Source: an uncultured Ardenticatenia bacterium
GTDB lineage: Bacteria > Chloroflexota > Anaerolineae > Promineifilales > Promineifilaceae
Assembly (NCBI GenBank): GCA_937858165.1
Contig: CALLZA010000853.1
Location: 1-11,877, forward strand
Direction of reading: 5' to 3'
DNA: 11,877 nucleotides
Of this stretch, positions 8,594 through 11,877 are shown in pieces. The notes below the pieces were generated by a model. That model searched no databases, was not told where the DNA came from, and saw only the letters and a program-made list of their open reading frames with translations. Numbering within the stretch: position 1 is the first letter of the stretch; each line of letters opens with the position of its first letter. The translations under genes were made by a program, and so were the position numbers.

Positions 8594-8734
8594 CGCGGGT
8601 TGTTCTACTCGCCTCTTCAGTAACAAATCAAAACAAAGCAACCCGCGCTACACCAGTGTCGTAGCGCGGGTTGTTTGTTTTACCCACTTTCTTCGACGGC
8701 GAGGGGCAGCGCGGGTAAGGCAACCCGCGCTACC
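8592..8734. repeat. Cluster of AACCCGCGCT-type repeats
   Basis: The core CGCGGGTTG or its complement occurs at 8594-8602, 8639-8651, 8661-8673, 8708-8716 (as AGCGCGGGT) and 8721-8733. The last two form a second hairpin with a 9-base stem (8708-8716 / 8723-8731) and 6-base loop. Several copies in 140 bases suggest a dispersed palindromic element that has been recruited as terminator. Confidence 0.65.
8639..8681. terminator. Strong bidirectional terminator
   Basis: CAACCCGCGCTAC (8639-8651) and GTAGCGCGGGTTG (8661-8673) form a perfect 13-base stem with a 9-base loop, followed by TTTGTTTT (8674-8681). On the minus strand the same stem is followed by CTTTGTTTTGATTT. It therefore ends both the plus-strand gene at 8312 and the minus-strand gene whose stop is at 8744. 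Confidence 0.88.
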
Positions 8735-8743
8735 TACAAGGGA

Positions 8744-10597
8744 TTAGCCGTTGGTGGCGCGATAGATACCCGTGCCGGTCATGGCCGGCGGGATCATGTC
8801 GTCGTCGTCATCCAGCGCCTCGCGCACGCTGTCCCAACCCTGGCGCACCGCTTCCTTGATCTCTTCCCACGTGCTGTTGCCGGCGAAGTCGCCCGCTTCC
8901 CAATCCTCGCGGGCCTGGGCCTCGGCCTGTTCCCAGGTATCGAACGCGTCGTAGCGCTCGTCCATGCCCATCACGTAGCCGTGACGGTAGGCCGGCTCGT
9001 ACCAGGAGTAGTCGCGCAGATTGTTGCGGTAGAGCGTCTCGTAGTGTTCGCGGTAGCGCGGCTCGCGGCTGACGTAGTCGTCTTCCAGGTCCAGGGCGTC
9101 GCGCACATCTTCCCAGGCGTGGCGCACGGCATCCTTGAACTCCTCCCACGACCCTTCGACCGAGCCGGCGAACTCCGACCAGCCATTCTGCGCATTGCGC
9201 TCCAGCTCGTCCCAGCTGTCGTAAGCGTCGTAGCGCTCGTCAATAGCCAGGTTATAGCCATAGCGATAGGCGGGGTCATAGTAATCGAAGTCGCGGCTGC
9301 CGCTGCCGTAGTTGGTCTGGAAGTGGTCGCGGAAGGAGGGGCTAAAGCTGGCGTAATCGTCCTCGGCATCGAAGGCGTCCTTCACGTCTTCCCAGCCGCG
9401 ACGGATGGCGTCCTTGAAATCGTCCCACGCGCCGCCCAGCCCATCGTTGGCGCGGCTCTCCCAGTCGCGCCGGGCCTCGGCCTCCAGCTCTTCCCACGTC
9501 TCATACTCGTCCCAGCGCTCGTCGCCGGCCAGGTTGTAGCCGTAGCGGTAGGCCGGGCCGTACCAGTCGTAGTCGCGGCCGCTGCTGCCATAGGTCGTCT
9601 GGTAGTGCTGCCGGTAGCCGGTCTCGAAGTCGGCGTAGTCGGCTTCCATATCGAGCGCGTCCTTCACTTCTTCCCAGCCGTGGCGCACGGCGTCCTTGAA
9701 CTCCTCCCACGCACCTTGCGCGGCGTTTTCGCCGCTCTCCCAGGCGTTGCGGGCATCCGCCTCCATCTCGTCCCAGGTGTTGTAGCGGCTGTAGCGCTCG
9801 TCGCCGGCCAGGGTATAGCCGAAGCGGTAGGCCGGATCATACTGCGTAAAGTCGCGTCCGGACGCCCCATAGGCCGTCTGGTAGTGCTCGCGGAAGGCGG
9901 GCGAATAAGCCGAGTAGTCGAGATAGCTGCTGTAGCGCTGTTGGTCAACCTCGATATCGTTCTTGGCCCAGGCGGCAGCATTTGGATCGTAGCCTGTCCA
10001 ACCCTCAGCCCGCCAGTACTCGGAGCGACGCTGCACATCCACCGGGCCGTGGTTGTTCATCACGTTCACAGCCTGCTGGGCGCGTTCGTCCTCGGTCTTC
10101 AGGCCAACGAGGATGCTGCCGCGGCGCACGCTCTCGGCGTACAACTCGGCCTCGTCCTGCGGCACGCCCCAACTAACCAGAGCGCCGACGAGACCGCCGA
10201 CGGCCGCACCGATGCCCGCCCCGGCCAGCCCGGCCACCAGCGGCCCGGCGGCCAGCACCGGCCCGAAGCCGGGAATGGCCAGCACGCCCAGCCCCAGCAG
10301 CACGCCGGTCAGCCCGCCGACGACGCCGCCGGTCACTGCCCCGGTCGTCACGTCGCTGGTCATCGTCTCACCAGCAACGTCTACCCCATCCTCACTGCCC
10401 GGCATATCGGCCACGGTCAGGCTATCGGATGCGGCGGCCGTCGTGCCAACGTGGCCGGGGGGCATGTCCATCGCCTCGGCCCAGCGGTCGGCAGCCATCA
10501 GACTGATGTCGGCGCGATCGAAGCCAGCCTGCACCAGGTCGTTGACGGCGGCCTGGGCATCATCCATGTTGTCGTAGAGTCCAACAATCGTTTTCAT
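8744..10597 (-). CDS. Stress-type protein: GSP17M-like N-terminus plus four 93-94-residue repeats
   Basis: The 617-residue product starts with a domain like general stress protein 17M/YflT (MKTIVGLYDNMDDAQAAVNDLVQAGF, given in two parts: MKTIVGLYDNM at 1-11 and AVNDLVQAGF at 17-26). A glycine/alanine-rich hydrophobic region (86-144) follows, able to form a hairpin of two membrane-interacting helices, then SILVGLKTEDERAQQAVNVM (161-180). Residues about 230-602 are four tandem repeats, each with HYQT-YG-SGRD, Y-PAYR-GY-LA-DERY, a TW-E-EA-AR-WE segment and WEEFKDAVRHGWEEVKDALD-like helices; the PAYR motifs lie at 255, 348, 442 and 535. Single copies of such modules are known in stress proteins. 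The ATG at 10597 has AAGGAG 9 bases upstream. Function in stress tolerance is inferred only. Confidence 0.85.
   Translation of the reverse strand: MKTIVGLYDNMDDAQAAVNDLVQAGFDRADISLMAADRWAEAMDMPPGHVGTTAAASDSLTVADMPGSEDGVDVAGETMTSDVTTGAVTGGVVGGLTGVLLGLGVLAIPGFGPVLAAGPLVAGLAGAGIGAAVGGLVGALVSWGVPQDEAELYAESVRRGSILVGLKTEDERAQQAVNVMNNHGPVDVQRRSEYWRAEGWTGYDPNAAAWAKNDIEVDQQRYSSYLDYSAYSPAFREHYQTAYGASGRDFTQYDPAYRFGYTLAGDERYSRYNTWDEMEADARNAWESGENAAQGAWEEFKDAVRHGWEEVKDALDMEADYADFETGYRQHYQTTYGSSGRDYDWYGPAYRYGYNLAGDERWDEYETWEELEAEARRDWESRANDGLGGAWDDFKDAIRRGWEDVKDAFDAEDDYASFSPSFRDHFQTNYGSGSRDFDYYDPAYRYGYNLAIDERYDAYDSWDELERNAQNGWSEFAGSVEGSWEEFKDAVRHAWEDVRDALDLEDDYVSREPRYREHYETLYRNNLRDYSWYEPAYRHGYVMGMDERYDAFDTWEQAEAQAREDWEAGDFAGNSTWEEIKEAVRQGWDSVREALDDDDDMIPPAMTGTGIYRATNG
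8792..9910 (-). repeat. Four tandem coding repeats of about 280 bases
   Basis: Units lie at about 9910-9632, 9631-9353, 9352-9071 and 9070-8792. They are diverged at the DNA level but keep the same protein pattern, so the duplication is not recent. The units differ most in the short spacer between the WE segment and the WEEFKDAVR helix. Confidence 0.85.
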
Positions 10598-10660
10598 GCG
10601 TTCTTTCTCCTTATCTATTCGGTCGCTGGTAGCCAGGAGGGTTAGCACGCTAGCATCCAT

Positions 10661-10676
10661 CTACCAACCTACCAAC
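10661..10676. repeat. Two tandem copies of CTACCAAC
   Basis: CTACCAAC occurs twice head to tail in the 99-base gap upstream of the stress-protein gene. On the minus strand this reads GTTGGTAG twice. It may be a binding site or chance; no clear promoter boxes were found in the same gap. Confidence 0.3.
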
Positions 10677-10696
10677 GACGTAAGGTAACTCAATCC

Positions 10697-10882
10697 TTAG
10701 AAGAGGTAGGTGAAGGCGAACCACACCCCGGCCAGCACGAGTAGCGCCAGCAGGATAAGCATCCAGACCGGCGGCAGGGTGCGGGCCGGGCGGTCATAGA
10801 CCTTCACGCCCGGAGCCGGCGCGCCGGGTGTCTTAGCCGTGCGCGGCGGAACCTCATCGTGCATATCCTCATCGTGGGTCAT
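10697..10882 (-). CDS. Small single-span membrane protein
   Basis: The 61-residue product has a hydrophilic N-terminal half rich in Asp/Glu/His then Pro/Arg (MTHDEDMHDEVPPR). One hydrophobic helix follows at about 39-60 (VWMLILLALLVLAGVWFAF), so it is a tail-anchored type with the N-terminus probably cytoplasmic. The ATG at 10882 is set by AGGAG 5 bases upstream; the frame open to 11176 has no such signal and is not used. It precedes the stress-protein gene by 99 bases on the same strand and may be co-transcribed. No family is recognised. Confidence 0.72.
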   Translation of the reverse strand: MTHDEDMHDEVPPRTAKTPGAPAPGVKVYDRPARTLPPVWMLILLALLVLAGVWFAFTYLF

Positions 10883-11007
10883 GATCTCTCCTGATCCATC
10901 CGGTAGACAGCGCCTTACTTGTTTGTTTGACAGGCGGGGCGGCAAGCCGTCGCCACCTGGCGTAGCTATACAGTACGATGGGCCGGCCCAATTCTCTATA
11001 GGCCAGA

Positions 11008-11037
11008 GATATAGGTTGCCGCACGAAGGCGGTACAA
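11008..11037 (-). promoter_or_regulatory. Candidate promoter of the small membrane protein gene
   Basis: On the minus strand TTGTAC (11037-11032) and TATATC (11013-11008) are 18 bases apart, in a gap of about 170 bases downstream of the RNA methyltransferase gene. It would give a 5' leader of about 120 bases, within which a GC-rich inverted repeat lies at 10933-10954. Confidence 0.45.
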
Positions 11038-11054
11038 ATCGGGGATGAGAGGCG

Positions 11055-11651
11055 TCAGCCGGGCAGGCGGCCCTGGACGTCGAGGCTGTCGTGAATGGCG
11101 TAGAGCAGCACACCGGCGGCCACAGCCAGATTGAGCGAGGTGATCCGGCCGCGCATGGGCAGACGCACCAGAGCATCAGAGGCGGCGATCTGCTCGGCCG
11201 ACAACCCTTCGCGCTCGCTGCCCAGCAGCAAGACGAGCGGCAGAGCGTAAGATGCGGCGCGGTAGTCAGCGCGGCCGCGGGCTGATGTGGCGACGAGCTG
11301 CCGCCCGCCCGCCCGTGCCCAGTTCAGAAAATCGGCAAACGAAGCAGATACGACCGGCCGGTGGAAGATGGCCCCCATGCTGGCCCGCACCGCCGCCGGA
11401 TGCAGTGCATCCACGCCGCCGTCGAGCAGCAGGAGGCCCGATGCCCCCACGGCGTCGATGGTGCGCAGCACGGCGCCGACGTTGCCCGGGTCTTGTGGCG
11501 CAACGAGCGCCACGCCCCAGGGAAAGCCGGCCGCGTCCAGTTCATAGAGCCGGTAGCGGCGCGGCCGAACGACGGCCAGCAGCCCCTGGGGGTTGTCCTT
11601 CTCGGCCACGCCGGCCAGCACGTCAGCCGCGACCTCATAGACGGGTATTCC
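11055..11651 (-). CDS. SpoU/TrmH-family RNA 2'-O-methyltransferase (5' truncated)
   Basis: The enzyme transfers a methyl group from S-adenosylmethionine to a ribose 2'-hydroxyl of rRNA or tRNA. The 198 visible residues contain all three SpoU motifs of the knotted fold: PGNVGAVLRT (55-64), LLLGSEREGLS (141-151) and LVRLPMRGRITSLNLAVA (161-178). Full-length relatives have about 260-270 residues, so some 60-70 N-terminal residues (usually a small L30e-like substrate-binding domain) are missing beyond 11652. The missing piece is due to the library end, not to a mutation. Ten codons of adapter extend the frame to a false ATG at 11681. Which RNA is modified cannot be told. Confidence 0.9.
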   Translation of the reverse strand, partial: GIPVYEVAADVLAGVAEKDNPQGLLAVVRPRRYRLYELDAAGFPWGVALVAPQDPGNVGAVLRTIDAVGASGLLLLDGGVDALHPAAVRASMGAIFHRPVVSASFADFLNWARAGGRQLVATSARGRADYRAASYALPLVLLLGSEREGLSAEQIAASDALVRLPMRGRITSLNLAVAAGVLLYAIHDSLDVQGRLPG

Positions 11652-11652
11652 C

Positions 11653-11718
11653 CTGTCTCTTATACACATCTGCGAGCCCACGAGACCGTACTAGATCTCG
11701 TATGCCGTCTTCTGCTTG
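11653..11718 (+). other. Illumina Nextera P7/i7 adapter with Tn5 mosaic end
   Basis: Positions 11653-11671 are the 19-base mosaic end (CTGTCTCTTATACACATCT). Positions 11672-11686 are the read-2 adapter with one mismatch (G for C at 11672). Positions 11687-11694 (CGTACTAG) match Nextera i7 index 702, and 11695-11718 are the P7 oligo complement ending in CTTCTGCTTG. The genomic sequence ends at 11652. Confidence 0.98.
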
Positions 11719-11877
11719 AAAAAAAAAAAATGCGCACGATATAACAAACTGAATAAAGCGGTTTCGTCGACAGAGACGAACAACACAAGCACTATAAAAC
11801 CCAGTGTATGCAACTTCTGAATATAGCTACATCACGCAAGATACAATCGCACAACGACTACAGGAGACGAGTCAACA
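11719..11877. other. Poly-A run and non-genomic junk after the right adapter
   Basis: Twelve A residues (11719-11730) follow the P7 end, as expected when a read runs off the library molecule. The remaining 147 bases are AT-rich, without a plausible reading frame, and unlike the genomic part. Nothing biological is seen. Confidence 0.9.

Noticed and set aside
8198..8641. A 147-codon minus-strand frame over the small gene at 8312
   Set aside because: It reads through the structured gap and the strong-RBS gene on the other strand and has no ribosome binding site; the plus-strand gene is preferred.
8792..9910. Regular repeats of about 280 bases that could suggest a CRISPR array
   Set aside because: The units are long, diverged, in one reading frame and encode a repeated protein module; there are no short identical repeats with unique spacers and no cas genes.
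8675..10645. A 656-codon open frame on the plus strand opposite the stress-protein gene
   Set aside because: It is antisense to a gene with clear motifs, repeats and a ribosome binding site. Its own repetitive Val/Ala/Pro sequence only mirrors the repeat gene, as often happens in GC-rich DNA.
11763..11780. Small perfect inverted repeat TTCGTC/GACGAA near the right end
   Set aside because: It lies in non-genomic sequence beyond the P7 adapter, so it has no biological meaning.

Overview
The biological sequence in this window runs from about 249 to 11652. On both sides it is bounded by untrimmed Illumina Nextera library adapters (P5/i5 side at 179-248, P7/i7 side at 11653-11718), and outside these lie homopolymer runs and low-quality-looking sequence. 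Both terminal genes are therefore cut by the library, and any protein read across 248/249 or 11652/11653 is a chimera.

The genomic part is GC-rich, with most genes on the minus strand. The gene set (RarA fused to a methyltransferase-like domain, a two-SH3-repeat protein, a DIP1984-like protein, BrnT/BrnA and VapBC toxin-antitoxin pairs, a GSP17M-type stress protein with tandem repeats) and the abundant short palindromic repeats best suggest an uncultured Chloroflexota bacterium (Anaerolineae or Ardenticatenia-like). This is an inference from gene content, not from a marker gene. No rRNA, tRNA, CRISPR array or insertion sequence was seen.

Layout: (1) 249-686, plus strand, 3' end of a membrane-anchored protein, facing a convergent M20 amidohydrolase (775-2022, minus) across overlapping inverted repeats. 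(2) 2106-3374, minus: BrnT-type toxin, ribbon-helix-helix antitoxin and a dienelactone-hydrolase-like enzyme, closely packed in that order. (3) 3440-7440, minus, a probable five-gene run: vapB, vapC, a 771-codon RarA/methyltransferase fusion, a small lipoprotein and a double-SH3 protein. vapC overlaps the fusion gene, and the fusion overlaps the lipoprotein by an ATGA junction. A clear sigma70-type promoter precedes vapB. (4) 7612-8593, plus: a DIP1984-family gene, a hairpin-rich 240-base gap, and a small unknown gene with a strong ribosome binding site, ended by a strong bidirectional terminator. (5) 8744-10882, minus: a 617-residue stress-type protein with four 93-94-residue repeats, preceded by a 61-residue single-span membrane protein. 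(6) 11055-11652, minus: a SpoU/TrmH RNA methyltransferase lacking its N-terminus.

How the genes may work together: the two toxin-antitoxin pairs lie directly upstream of, and probably co-transcribed with, ordinary chromosomal genes (a hydrolase in one case, a replication-fork ATPase in the other). I found no clearly new defence or mobile system. The points most worth checking are the RarA-methyltransferase fusion interrupted in frame by palindromic repeats and coupled to a lipoprotein, the structured region at 8083-8220, and the four-repeat stress protein.
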